A stretch of DNA of 64,000 bases. Origin: Actinomadura_C sp036008685 (GTDB taxonomy: Bacteria; Actinomycetota; Actinomycetes; Streptosporangiales; Streptosporangiaceae). The position numbers and the translations under genes were made by a program. Location: assembly GCA_036008685.1 (NCBI GenBank), contig DASYNF010000147.1, positions 62,001 to 126,000 of the forward strand, in the 5' to 3' direction. The notes under the pieces were generated by a model, which was not told where the DNA came from, ran no database searches, and worked only from the letters and a program-made list of their open reading frames with translations. Below are positions 32,396 to 40,874 of the stretch, piece after piece. Every line of letters begins with the position of its first letter. Position 1 is the first letter of the stretch.

Positions 32396-34936
32396 TCAGG
32401 CCGTGGCGGCGTCCTTGGCGCGGGCGCGCAGGGCCCGGGACACGCCGTCGCGGCCCTCGGACAGCAGCCGGACGAGCGTGGCCGGCGGCCGGTTCTCCTC
32501 GATGTAGGCGCCGGTCCGCGCGATCGTGTCGGGCGAGATCATCAGGAACGGGTAGGCGATCTCGGCGAAGGTGTGCGACATGTCGCTGGTCCACTCCTTC
32601 CAGATCCGCCCGATCTCGGCGAAGAACCTCTCGGCGTACGGCTCCAGCAGCTCGGTCCGGTCCGGCTCCACGAAGCCCCCCAGGGTGGCCCGGAAGACCG
32701 CGTTGGGCAGGTCTCCGCCCACGATCCGCTCCCACGCGGCCGCCTTGGCCTCGGCCGACGGGATCGCCGCCCGGCAGGCGGCGGCGTTGCGCTCGCCCGC
32801 GGCCGTGGGGTCGCGCACCAGCTCGGCGGCGATCTCGTCCTCGCCCGCGGCCCCCCGTACGACCAGCCGGCGCAGCAGCGACCACCGCAGATCGGTGTCC
32901 ACCGTGAGCCCGTCCAGCACCTGCGTGCCGTCCAGCAGGCCCCGGACGAACGCCAGGTGCTCCTCGGAGGCCGCGACGGCCACGAAGCCCTGCGTGTAGG
33001 ACAGCTGGAAGTCCGATCCGGCCTCGGCCTCGCGGGTCAGGTCGAACAGCGCGCCGGCCATGAGCTCCCGGCCGGTGTCCCGCCAGGACGGGTCGGCGTA
33101 CTGATGGAGCGCGGTGCGGGCCTGCCGAAGCAGCGTCTGGGCCACCGAGATGTCGGTGACGCCGCGGACGCCCGACAGCACGAGCCGGATGTAGTCGCGC
33201 GTCGCCATCTCCGCGTCGCGGCACATGTCCCAGGCGGCCGACCAGCACAGCGCGCGCGGCAGGCTCTCCCGGATCTCGCCGATGCCCTCGACCAGCGTGT
33301 TCAGTGAGTGGTCGTCCAGCCTGATCTTGGCGTAGGTCAGGTCGTCGTCGTTGACCAGCACCAGGTCGGGCCGCCGCTCACCGACCAGCTCGTCGATGTC
33401 GGTACGGGCGCCGACGACGTCGAGCTCCACGCGCCTCCGGCGGACGATGCCGTCGTCGGTACGGTCGTAGAGGCCGATGGCGACGCGGTGCGAGCGCAGC
33501 GTCGGGTGGTCGGCGGGCGCCTCCTGCAGCACCGTGAAGGAGCTGAAGGTGCCGTCGGCGGCGACCTCGTAGGAGGGGCGGAGCGTGTTGGCCCCGGCCG
33601 TCTCCAGCCACTCCTTGGACCAGGAGGTCAGGTCGCGGCCGGAGGTCTCCTCGAGCGCGTCGAGCAGGTCCGTGAGCACGGTGTTGCCCCAGGCGTGCCG
33701 CTGGAAATAGCGCCGCACGCCCTCGAGGAAGTTGTCCCGGCCGACGTAGGCCACGAGCTGCTTGAGGACGCTGGCGCCCTTGGCATAGGTGATGCCGTCG
33801 AAGTTCGCCTCGACCGCGCTGATGTCGGGGATGTCCGCCGAGATCGGATGGGTGGAGGGCAGCTGGTCCTGCCGGTAGGCCCAGGCCTTCTCCAGGTTGG
33901 CGAACGTCGTCCACGACCCGGTCCAGCGGGTCGCCTCGGACTGGCACAGCACGCTCATGTAGGTGGCGAACGACTCGTTGAGCCAGAGGTCGTCCCACCA
34001 GCGCATGGTGACGAGGTCGCCGAACCACATGTGCGCCATCTCGTGCAGGATCGTCTCGGCGCGCCGTTCGTAGGCGGCGTCGGTGACCCGGGACCTGAAG
34101 ACGTAGTCCTCCAGGAAGGTCACGCATCCGGCGTTCTCCATCGCGCCGGCGTTGAACTCCGGAACGAACAGCTGGTCGTACTTGCCGAACGGGTAGGGCT
34201 GGTCGAACACCCGCCGGAAGAAGTCGAAGCCCTGCTTGGTGACCTTGATGATCTCGTCGGCGTCGAGGTGCTCGGCCAGCGAGGCCCGGCAGTAGACGCC
34301 GAGCGGAATGCCGTCGTGCTCGTCCCGGACGACGTGGTAGGGACCCGCCACCAGCGCGGTGATGTAGGTCGACATCCGGGGGGCCGGGGCGAAGCGCACG
34401 CGGGTCGCACCCGCCGGCGCGCCCTCGGGCCGCTCGTCGAACGGCACCGAGTTGGAGACGACCTCCCACCCCTCCGGCGCGGTGACGGTCAGTCCGAACG
34501 TCGCCTTGAGGTCGGGCTGGTCGAAGCAGGCGTACATCCGGTGCGCGTCGGCCGTCTCGAACTGTGTGTAGAGGTAGACGCTCTGGTCCACGGGGTCGAC
34601 GAACCGGTGCAGGCCCTCGCCGGACCGGGAGTAGGCACAGTCGGCGACGATGGTGAGCTCGTTCTCGGCCATGAGGCCGGGCAGCGGGATCCGGCCCTTC
34701 TCCTCGTCGTAGGCGGCCGGGTCGAGTGTGCGGCCGTTGAGCGTGACCTCCCGGACGACGGCGCCGTGCAGATCGACGAACGTGGACGCACCGGGCTCCG
34801 TGCAGGCGAACCGGGTGACGGTCGTCGATCCGAACCGCTCCTCGCCTGTGGTCAGGTCGAGCTCCACCGAATACGACTCGACGGCCAGCAGCCGGGCGCG
34901 TTCCTGTGCCTCGTCGCGCGTGAGGTTGCCTGCCAC
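32396..34936 (-). CDS. pepN: Aminopeptidase N
   Basis: An 846-residue M1 metallopeptidase. GAMENAG (264-270) recognises the substrate amino terminus. HEMAH (298-302) with E321 in NESFATY binds zinc and supplies the catalytic Glu. The C-terminal half is the ERAP1-like helical domain. It removes N-terminal residues from peptides in the cytosol. GTG 34936 is chosen because GGAGGAGG lies just before it and the protein then starts MAGNLTRDEAQERARLL; ATG 34987 would add 17 residues. Single gene, with a strong terminator downstream. Confidence 0.95.
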   Translation of the reverse strand: MAGNLTRDEAQERARLLAVESYSVELDLTTGEERFGSTTVTRFACTEPGASTFVDLHGAVVREVTLNGRTLDPAAYDEEKGRIPLPGLMAENELTIVADCAYSRSGEGLHRFVDPVDQSVYLYTQFETADAHRMYACFDQPDLKATFGLTVTAPEGWEVVSNSVPFDERPEGAPAGATRVRFAPAPRMSTYITALVAGPYHVVRDEHDGIPLGVYCRASLAEHLDADEIIKVTKQGFDFFRRVFDQPYPFGKYDQLFVPEFNAGAMENAGCVTFLEDYVFRSRVTDAAYERRAETILHEMAHMWFGDLVTMRWWDDLWLNESFATYMSVLCQSEATRWTGSWTTFANLEKAWAYRQDQLPSTHPISADIPDISAVEANFDGITYAKGASVLKQLVAYVGRDNFLEGVRRYFQRHAWGNTVLTDLLDALEETSGRDLTSWSKEWLETAGANTLRPSYEVAADGTFSSFTVLQEAPADHPTLRSHRVAIGLYDRTDDGIVRRRRVELDVVGARTDIDELVGERRPDLVLVNDDDLTYAKIRLDDHSLNTLVEGIGEIRESLPRALCWSAAWDMCRDAEMATRDYIRLVLSGVRGVTDISVAQTLLRQARTALHQYADPSWRDTGRELMAGALFDLTREAEAGSDFQLSYTQGFVAVAASEEHLAFVRGLLDGTQVLDGLTVDTDLRWSLLRRLVVRGAAGEDEIAAELVRDPTAAGERNAAACRAAIPSAEAKAAAWERIVGGDLPNAVFRATLGGFVEPDRTELLEPYAERFFAEIGRIWKEWTSDMSHTFAEIAYPFLMISPDTIARTGAYIEENRPPATLVRLLSEGRDGVSRALRARAKDAATA

Positions 34937-35165
34937 GTGCGCCTCCTCCTCGATCTCGTGGACGGCCGCGCGGTAGGTCACCGTCATCGCGTGGCCCTGG
35001 TCTTCCACGGCATCCTCCCATGTCCGAGGGGGTGCCGGTCGCCTCGTACGGGCCGGAAGAGGCCGCCGCCACAGGTGGGGCGGGGGAGGGCGACGGGAGG
35101 GAATGCGGTGAGGCTCCTCCCGGTTCGGAGTAATTGAATTTTCTTCGATTCAGTGGAGGCTCGTC

Positions 35166-35774
35166 GTGTCCGAACGTACGCCGGTGGACTTCTGGTTCGA
35201 CCCGCTCTGCCCGTGGGCGTGGATCAGCTCCCGCTGGATCCACGAGGTGGCGGCGCTGCGCGAGATCGAGCCGCGCTGGCATGTCATGAGCCTGTCCGTG
35301 CTCAACGAGGACAAGGACCTCCCCGAGAACTACCGCACTCTGATGGCGGAGGCGTGGGGGCCGGTGCGGGTCTGCGTCGCCGCCGAGCGGAAGTACGGCG
35401 CCGAGGTGCTGGGCCGGCTCTACACCGAGCTGGGCACGCGGTTCCACGATGAGGGGAAGCCGAAGGACCGGGCGACCATCGAGGAGGCCCTGCGCGCGGC
35501 CGGCCTGGACGTGGCGCTGGCCGACGCGGCCGGCACCGACGAGTACGACGAGGCGCTGCGCGCCTCCCACCACGACGGGATGGACCGGGTCGGCTACGAG
35601 GTGGGCACCCCGGTGATCGATGTCGCGGGCACCGCCTTCTTCGGTCCCGTCGTGTCCCCGATCCCGCGTGGCGAGGCGGCCGCGAAGCTGTGGGACGGCG
35701 TCCTCCTCGTCGCCGGTACGGACGGTTTCTTCGAGCTGAAGCGCAGCCGCACCCGCGACCCGATCTTCAGCTGA
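35166..35774 (+). CDS. Rv2466c-like (mycothiol-linked) DsbA-fold oxidoreductase
   Basis: A 202-residue thioredoxin/DsbA-fold protein starting with VDFWFDPLCPWAWISSRWIH. The family representative Rv2466c uses mycothiol and has a CPWC motif; here the motif is CPWA, so only one cysteine remains and a monothiol mechanism with mycothiol is expected. The C-terminal TPVIDVAGTAFFGPVVSPIP is the cis-Pro region. It lies in the cytosol and is likely involved in redox or nitroreductase-type chemistry. GTG 35166 follows GGAGG. The upstream AT-rich TGAAT...ATTCA repeat is its probable promoter area, shared divergently with pepN. Confidence 0.88.
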   Translation: MSERTPVDFWFDPLCPWAWISSRWIHEVAALREIEPRWHVMSLSVLNEDKDLPENYRTLMAEAWGPVRVCVAAERKYGAEVLGRLYTELGTRFHDEGKPKDRATIEEALRAAGLDVALADAAGTDEYDEALRASHHDGMDRVGYEVGTPVIDVAGTAFFGPVVSPIPRGEAAAKLWDGVLLVAGTDGFFELKRSRTRDPIFS

Positions 35775-35876
35775 GGCGCCACGGGCGGTGACCGGAGGCG
35801 CGTACCGCGTGGTGGCCGCCGGACCGGTGGTCGTCCGTCGCGGCGGGTCCCCGGGAGAGCCGGGCACTGTCGCCAC

Positions 35877-35913
35877 GGCCTGCTAGTTGCAACTGACTTG
35901 CAACTAGCAGGCC
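35877..35913. promoter_or_regulatory. Nur (nickel uptake regulator) box within a 16-bp inverted repeat
   Basis: TTGCAA-CTGAC-TTGCAA at 35887-35903 is a perfect match to the Streptomyces Nur consensus tTGCaa-N5-ttGCAa. It sits at the centre of a longer perfect inverted repeat with 16-base arms (GGCCTGCTAGTTGCAA and its complement), 52 bases before the cbiM start. Nur with Ni(II) would repress the transporter. No cobalamin riboswitch features were found here. Confidence 0.8.
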
Positions 35914-35964
35914 ATGCCATCAAACTGGACTTACCAGAGCGAACAGTGATGGTCAGGAGGCGGT

Positions 35965-36666
35965 ATGCACGTACCCGACGGATTGATCAACGCTCCGGTC
36001 TCCTTGGGTGCGGGGGTCGTCGCCGCCGCCGGCGTCGCGGTCTGCCTGCGCGGCGCTCGCGGGGAGCTGGACGACCGCACCGCCCCGCTCGCCGGTCTCA
36101 CCGCGGCCTTCGTGTTCGCGGCCCAGATGCTGAACTTCCCGGTGGCCGCGGGCACCAGCGGCCATCTGCTCGGCGGCACGCTCGCCGCGATCCTCGTCGG
36201 TCCCTACACGGGTGTGCTCTGCGTGTCGGTGGTGCTGCTGGTCCAGAGCCTGTTGTTCGCCGACGGCGGGCTGACCGCCCTCGGCGTGAACATCGTTGAC
36301 ATGGCGCTCGTCACGGTCCTCGTCGGATACGGCGTCTTCCGCCTGCTGCTGCGGGTGCTGCCCGAAGGCCGGGTGGCCGTCTCCGGGGCGTCCTTCACGG
36401 CGGCGCTGGTCTCGGTGCCCGTCTCGGCGCTGGCGTTCACCGGTCTCTACGCGCTCGGCGGCACCGCCGACGTGCCGCTCGGCGCGGTCGCGGGCGCGAT
36501 GGTCGGGGTGCACACCCTCATCGGCCTCGGGGAGGCCGCGATCACGATGGTCACCGTTTCGAGCGTGCTCGCCGCCCGGCCCGACCTCGTCCACGGCGTC
36601 CGCGGCCGGATCCGTCCACTGGAATTGCGCAACGCCCCCGCGGAGCCGTCCGGCGTGAACGCCTGA
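35965..36666 (+). CDS. cbiM: ECF transporter substrate-binding membrane subunit CbiM/NikM
   Basis: A 233-residue membrane protein beginning MHVPDG, whose His2 and free amino terminus bind Co(II) or Ni(II) in this family. Six to seven hydrophobic helices follow, with FAAQMLNFPVAAGTSGHLLG and NIVDMALVTVLVGYG as conserved elements. The ATG follows AGGAGG. The family transports cobalt or nickel and the two are hard to separate by sequence. The Nur box upstream points to nickel, although a cobalamin operon is present elsewhere in the window. First gene of cbiMNQO. Confidence 0.93.
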   Translation: MHVPDGLINAPVSLGAGVVAAAGVAVCLRGARGELDDRTAPLAGLTAAFVFAAQMLNFPVAAGTSGHLLGGTLAAILVGPYTGVLCVSVVLLVQSLLFADGGLTALGVNIVDMALVTVLVGYGVFRLLLRVLPEGRVAVSGASFTAALVSVPVSALAFTGLYALGGTADVPLGAVAGAMVGVHTLIGLGEAAITMVTVSSVLAARPDLVHGVRGRIRPLELRNAPAEPSGVNA

Positions 36667-36680
36667 GGAGCCGAAGAGCC

Positions 36681-37061
36681 ATGTCATCGAACGCGTCATC
36701 GGACGACCGGACCGGAGCCGGCACCCGTACGCCCGGATCCCCGCCCCCCGCGACCGGCCCGGTCCGGCCGGGCAGCCGGTGGTTCCTGGCGGCGGGCCTG
36801 CTCGCCGCCCTGATCCTGGCCGGGATCGTGAGCTTCTACGCCAGCGGCGCACCCGACGGCCTGGAGAAGGTCGCGGTCGACAAGGGCATCAGTGCCAAGG
36901 AGGAGGACCACCGGCTCAAGGACTCCCCCCTCGGCGGCTACGGTGTCAAGGGTGTTCACGACCGGCGGCTCTCGGGCGGCCTCGCCGGTGTCGCCGGCGT
37001 CGGGATCACCCTGGTGATCGGCGGTGGGGTGTTCTGGCTCGTCCGGCGCCGCGGCACGTGA
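36681..37061 (+). CDS. cbiN: ECF transporter accessory subunit CbiN/NikN (PDGLE family)
   Basis: A 126-residue protein with two transmembrane helices (FLAAGLLAALILAGIVSFY, and one near the C-terminus). Between them is an extracytoplasmic loop containing PDGLEKVAVDKGI, the PDGLE signature. Residues 1-30 are Ser/Pro/Thr-rich and cytosolic. In Cbi/NikMNQO systems this subunit inserts a loop into CbiM and helps load the metal. It follows cbiM by 14 bases and the downstream cbiQ by 13, so all four genes form one operon. Confidence 0.9.
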   Translation: MSSNASSDDRTGAGTRTPGSPPPATGPVRPGSRWFLAAGLLAALILAGIVSFYASGAPDGLEKVAVDKGISAKEEDHRLKDSPLGGYGVKGVHDRRLSGGLAGVAGVGITLVIGGGVFWLVRRRGT

Positions 37062-37074
37062 TCGGGAGACGGTC

Positions 37075-37851
37075 GTGAGCGGCTCCCACGTGCACCGGCT
37101 CTACCTCCCGGGGGACACTCCGGTGCACCGGCTCCCGCCGCAGTGCAAGCTGGTGGCCACGGTGGCGTTCGTGCTGGCCGTGGTCTCCACGCCCCGCGAA
37201 CAGCTGTGGGCCTTCGGCGTCTACGCCGCCCTGCTGGCCGGTCTCGCCGCGGTGGCGCGGGTGCCCGCCGCGGTGGTCGCCCGCCGCATGGCCATCGAGC
37301 TCCCGTTCGTCGCCTTCGCCCTGCTGATGCCGTTCGTGGCGCACGGCCAGCGGGTCACGGTGGCCGGTGTGGGACTCAGCGCCGGAGGGCTGTGGGCCGC
37401 GTGGAACATCCTCGTCAAGGGGACGCTCGGCGTGGTGGCCTCGATCCTGCTCGCCGCGACCACCGAACCCCGCGCGCTGCTGCTCGGTATCGAGCGGCTG
37501 CGGCTGCCCCCGCTGCTCACCCAGATCGCGACGTTCATGCTCCGGTACGTCGACGTGGTGCTCGGCGAACTGCGGCGGATGAGGGTGGCCCGTGTCTCGC
37601 GCGGCTTCGAGGCGCGTGATGTCCGCCACCTGGCCGTGCTCGCCCGCTCGCTCGCCTCGCTGTTCCTGCGCTCGTACGAGCGGGGCGAACGGGTCTATCT
37701 CGCGATGGTCAGCCGGGGCTATGACGGGCACATGCCGGTCTTGATCGACGTCCGCGCCTCCGCCGGCCAGTGGGCGACGGCGGCCGCGCTCCCGGCCGCC
37801 GCGGCCCTCGTCGCGGTGGCTGCTTGGATGGTCCAGTGGACCCATCTCTAG
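37075..37851 (+). CDS. cbiQ: ECF transporter transmembrane subunit CbiQ
   Basis: A 258-residue EcfT-type protein with four to six membrane helices. It has the two Ala-Arg-Gly-like coupling motifs in cytosolic helices: ARVSRGFEARD near 180 and AMVSRGYDGHM near 215. These bind the grooves of the ATPase subunit and couple ATP hydrolysis to toppling of CbiM. GTG 37075 follows GGGAG. The 3' end overlaps cbiO by 16 bases. Confidence 0.93.
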   Translation: MSGSHVHRLYLPGDTPVHRLPPQCKLVATVAFVLAVVSTPREQLWAFGVYAALLAGLAAVARVPAAVVARRMAIELPFVAFALLMPFVAHGQRVTVAGVGLSAGGLWAAWNILVKGTLGVVASILLAATTEPRALLLGIERLRLPPLLTQIATFMLRYVDVVLGELRRMRVARVSRGFEARDVRHLAVLARSLASLFLRSYERGERVYLAMVSRGYDGHMPVLIDVRASAGQWATAAALPAAAALVAVAAWMVQWTHL

Positions 37852-38588
37852 AGGTACGCGGGCTGGCGTACGCCTACCCGGACGGCACCCAGGCCCTGTA
37901 CGGCGTCGACCTCACGATCGGGCGCGGCGAGCGGGTCGCCCTGCTGGGCCCCAACGGGGCCGGCAAGACCACCCTGGTGCTGCATCTCAACGGCATCCTC
38001 AACGGAGGCCTCGGGACCGTACGGGTGGGCGGCCTGAACGTGGAACCCAAGGACAAGAAGGCCCTCCGGGAGATCCGCAGGCGCGTCGGCATCGTCTTCC
38101 AGGACCCCGACGACCAGCTCTTCATGCCGACGGTCCGTGAGGACGTGGCGTTCGGCCCGGCCAACCTGGGCGTACGGGGAGAGGAGCTGGACCGCAGGGT
38201 GGAGCGGGCGCTCGCCCGCGTCGGCATGCTGGAGGTGGCGGACCGGGCCCCGCAGCACCTCAGCTTCGGGCAGCGCCGCAGGGTCGCGGTGGCCACGGTG
38301 CTGGCCATGGAACCGGAGATCCTGGTGCTCGACGAGCCGTCGTCCAACCTCGACCCGGCGAGCCGCCGGGAGCTCGCCGAGGTCCTGCTGTCCCTCGAGG
38401 TCACCGTGCTCATGGTCACGCACGATCTGCCCTACGCCGCCGAGCTGTGCCCGCGATCCTTGATCATGTCGGGAGGGCTGATCGCCGCGGACGGCCCGAC
38501 GCCGGACATCCTCGCCGATGACGACCTGCTCCGGGCCCACCGGCTCGAACTCCCCTTCGGGTTCGACCCCGCCGCCGCCGCCCGCTGA
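37836..38588 (+). CDS. cbiO: ECF transporter ATPase subunit CbiO
   Basis: A 250-residue ABC ATPase. Walker A GPNGAGKTT is near residue 37, the Q-loop is FQDPDDQLF, the signature is LSFGQRRR, and Walker B ILVLDEPSSNLDP is followed by a switch His in VTHDL. Probably a homodimer. It powers uptake through CbiQ and CbiM. GTG 37836 lies inside the end of cbiQ. No separate terminator is visible; a stretch of tandem TGAGCCG repeats follows the stop. Confidence 0.94.
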   Translation: MDPSLEVRGLAYAYPDGTQALYGVDLTIGRGERVALLGPNGAGKTTLVLHLNGILNGGLGTVRVGGLNVEPKDKKALREIRRRVGIVFQDPDDQLFMPTVREDVAFGPANLGVRGEELDRRVERALARVGMLEVADRAPQHLSFGQRRRVAVATVLAMEPEILVLDEPSSNLDPASRRELAEVLLSLEVTVLMVTHDLPYAAELCPRSLIMSGGLIAADGPTPDILADDDLLRAHRLELPFGFDPAAAAR

Positions 38589-38652
38589 GCCGTGAGCCGT
38601 GAGCCGCTGAGCTGAGCCGCTGAGCTGAGCCGTTGAGCTGGGCCGCTGAGTT
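38586..38652 (+). repeat. Tandem TGAGCCG/CTGAGC repeat after cbiO
   Basis: TGAGCCG occurs three times directly, then about three 13-base units of CTGAGCTGAGCCG with single changes. It begins at the cbiO stop codon itself. No function is suggested. Confidence 0.75.
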
Positions 38653-38830
38653 CGGCCGCGGAGCCCGCCGCCCCGTGAGTCGTGCCCGGACCGCGGCACG
38701 TCGGGTGTTCGCTTGAATCCGCGCCGTGCATGGGGGACACTCGTCTCGACGGAATGACGATGGTTTTCATGTTCGCAGTCGGATTCGTGTCCGCCCGGGC
38801 CCGTGTCCGCGTTCATCTTCGGAGGCATCC

Positions 38831-39805
38831 GTGAAGGTAGCGTTCGTCGGCAAGGGCGGCAGCGGCAAGACCACCTTGTCCTCGCTGTTCGTACGGCACC
38901 TGGCCATGCGGGGGCACCCCGTCGTGGCGATCGACGCCGACATCAACCAGCACCTCGGCACGGCACTCGGTCTCGAAGACGACCAGGTCGCCGCGGTGCC
39001 GGCGATGGGGGAGCACCTCACCGAGCTGAAGGACTATCTGCGCGGCGACAACCCCCGCATCACCTCGGCGGCGAGCATGGTCAAGACCACGCCCCCGGGA
39101 CGTGGGTCCAGGCTCCTGCGCGTCAACGGAGACGATCCCTTCCACGCCAAGCTCGGCACCGAGATCAAGGTGAGCGGCGGGCCGGTCCCGGCGGGGGTCA
39201 CTTTCATGGCGACCGGGCCGTTCACCGAGGACGATCTGGGTGTCGCCTGCTATCACTCCAAGACGGGTGCGGTGGAGCTCTACCTCAACCACCTGGTCGA
39301 CGGCCCGGGCGAATACGTGATCGTCGACATGACCGCGGGTGCCGACACCTTCGCGTCGGGGCTTTTCACCCGCTTCGATCTGCTCGTCCTGGTGGCCGAG
39401 CCCACCTGGAAGGGGGTCGGGGTCTACCGCCAGTACGTCGACTACGCCTCCGACTTCGACGTCGCCATCAGGGTCGTGGGCAACAAGGTGCACGGTGAGG
39501 AGGACCTGGCCTATCTGCGTGAGCACGTCGGCGGAGACCTCCTCACCTGGATGGAGCACTCCACGGCCGTACGCGCGCTGGAGCAGGGGCGCGGGGACGT
39601 GGCGCTGGAGAGCCTGAACCAGTCCGCCCTCGACCGGCTCCAGGCCGCCGTCGACGAACGGCCGAAGGACTGGGACAGGTTCCACCGGCAGGCCGTGGAG
39701 TTCCACGTCAAGAACGCCAGGAGCTGGGCCAACCGCGCGGTCGGCGCGGACCTCGCGGAGCAGATCGACCCCGGCTTCACGGCGGAGGCCTATCGTCACG
39801 GCTGA
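38831..39805 (+). CDS. CooC-like MinD-superfamily ATPase
   Basis: A 324-residue SIMIBI-class ATPase. The deviant Walker A GKGGSGKTT is at 8-16. AIDADINQHLG is switch I-like, VIVDMTAGADTFASG is Walker B/switch II, and VVAEPTWKGVGVYRQY is near 190. CooC relatives insert nickel into CO dehydrogenase or act in other metal or cofactor maturation. A role in nickel handling would suit the Nur-controlled transporter just upstream, but the 240-base gap and separate ribosome-binding site (GGAGG before GTG 38831) mean it may be independent. The classical CooC Cys-x-Cys dimer motif is not evident. Confidence 0.82.
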   Translation: MKVAFVGKGGSGKTTLSSLFVRHLAMRGHPVVAIDADINQHLGTALGLEDDQVAAVPAMGEHLTELKDYLRGDNPRITSAASMVKTTPPGRGSRLLRVNGDDPFHAKLGTEIKVSGGPVPAGVTFMATGPFTEDDLGVACYHSKTGAVELYLNHLVDGPGEYVIVDMTAGADTFASGLFTRFDLLVLVAEPTWKGVGVYRQYVDYASDFDVAIRVVGNKVHGEEDLAYLREHVGGDLLTWMEHSTAVRALEQGRGDVALESLNQSALDRLQAAVDERPKDWDRFHRQAVEFHVKNARSWANRAVGADLAEQIDPGFTAEAYRHG

Positions 39806-39908
39806 TCACGCGTGCGGCCGGCCGGGCCGGCGGCGGCCTGGAGCCGGTCGAGGGCCTGCCGGCACCCGCGTCGCGGGCCCGGCGAGGCCACCTGTCAGAC
39901 TTACCGCC

Positions 39909-40376
39909 ATGCGCGTGTTCCTTGGGTCCGACCATGCCGGCTACGAACTGAAACAGCACCTCATCCGGTGGTTGTCGGCCAATGGTCACGAGCCGGTCGA
40001 CTGTGGGCCCGCGGTGTTCGATCCCGCGGACGACTACCCGCCCTTCGTGCTCAGGGCGGCCGAGCGCACCGCGGCCGAGCAGGGCGCGTTCGGCATCGTC
40101 CTCGGCGGGTCCGGCAACGGTGAGGCCATCGCCGCGAACAAGGTCAAAGGCATACGGGCCGCGCTGGCCTGGAGCGAGGAGACCGCCGAGCTCGCCCGGG
40201 AGCACAACGACGCCAACGTGCTGAGCATCGGCGCTCGCATGCACGACGAGGACACCGCGACCAAGTTCGTCGAGGTCTTCCTCACCACGGACTTCTCCGG
40301 TGAGGAACGGCACGTCCGGCGCATCGCGATGCTGACCCGCTACGAGGAGACGGGCGAAGCGCCTCCGCTGCCCTAG
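39909..40376 (+). CDS. rpiB: Ribose-5-phosphate isomerase B
   Basis: A 155-residue RpiB/LacAB-type isomerase: MRVFLGSDHAGYELKQHL at the start, and GSGNGEAIAANKVKGIRAAL, the anion-hole and substrate loop, near 70. The Cys used by many enterobacterial RpiBs is replaced by Ser in FGIVLGGSGNG, as in mycobacterial enzymes that use a Glu instead. It interconverts ribose-5-phosphate and ribulose-5-phosphate in the pentose phosphate pathway. It is monocistronic and converges with a small minus-strand gene. Confidence 0.95.
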   Translation: MRVFLGSDHAGYELKQHLIRWLSANGHEPVDCGPAVFDPADDYPPFVLRAAERTAAEQGAFGIVLGGSGNGEAIAANKVKGIRAALAWSEETAELAREHNDANVLSIGARMHDEDTATKFVEVFLTTDFSGEERHVRRIAMLTRYEETGEAPPLP

Positions 40377-40383
40377 CGCCGCC

Positions 40384-40614
40384 CTAGCCGGACCCGCCCC
40401 GCGGGATCCGCCCGTCCCCGTGATCCACCGGGCGATCCACCGGACCATTCGCGCGTTGCCGTGCCTGACGCTTGCCCTGACGGCGCCGCTCGCCCTTGGC
40501 CGGCTTGCGGGGGGCCGGGGGCTCGGCCGCCCGGCCGTCCTCCGCCGGCGAGCGTGAGACGTCGCGCGCCCGCATCGCCGCGTCGAGCGTGATTCGCATC
40601 CCGGACTGGTTCAT
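40384..40614 (-). CDS. Small basic protein of unknown function
   Basis: A 76-residue protein beginning MNQSGMRITLDAAMRARDVS, followed by an Ala/Pro/Lys/Arg-rich tail (RKPAKGERRRQGKRQARQRA). GGGAGG at six bases precedes the ATG, and third-position GC is strong, so it is probably a real gene. The basic tail suggests nucleic-acid or ribosome contact, or simply disorder; I cannot assign a function. It is divergent from the phosphatase and ends seven bases from rpiB. Confidence 0.6.
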   Translation of the reverse strand: MNQSGMRITLDAAMRARDVSRSPAEDGRAAEPPAPRKPAKGERRRQGKRQARQRANGPVDRPVDHGDGRIPRGGSG

Positions 40615-40774
40615 CGCCGACCTCCCGCGAGGAGACTTCCCGTATTTCGGCCCGATCATGCGGAGGCCCGCGACCGGTCGAAAAAGATCGTCCGGGGAAA
40701 TGATCCGCCCGGACGGGATCTCCAGGGTTGAAGCCGCGCCACCCGGGAATGTCGATCAAGGTCGGCGGGCTCCT

Positions 40775-40788
40775 GGTGACAGGTCACC
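40775..40788. promoter_or_regulatory. Palindrome upstream of the SpoIIE-type phosphatase
   Basis: GGTGAC-AG-GTCACC is a perfect 14-base inverted repeat between the divergent small basic gene and the phosphatase. A further GGTGA follows eight bases later. It has the form of an operator; the regulator is unknown. Confidence 0.42.
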
Positions 40789-40874
40789 TACGTAAGGTGA
40801 TTTATTCGCGACAAACGGTAAAGGGTCCCGTGGATCCGAGCCATGCCGCACGGATGCTCGGTACAGTTCTTGGG

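Noticed and set aside
35775..35964. Cobalamin riboswitch upstream of cbiM
   Set aside because: No B12-box or riboswitch core could be found in this 190-base region; the only strong signal is the Nur-type inverted repeat.
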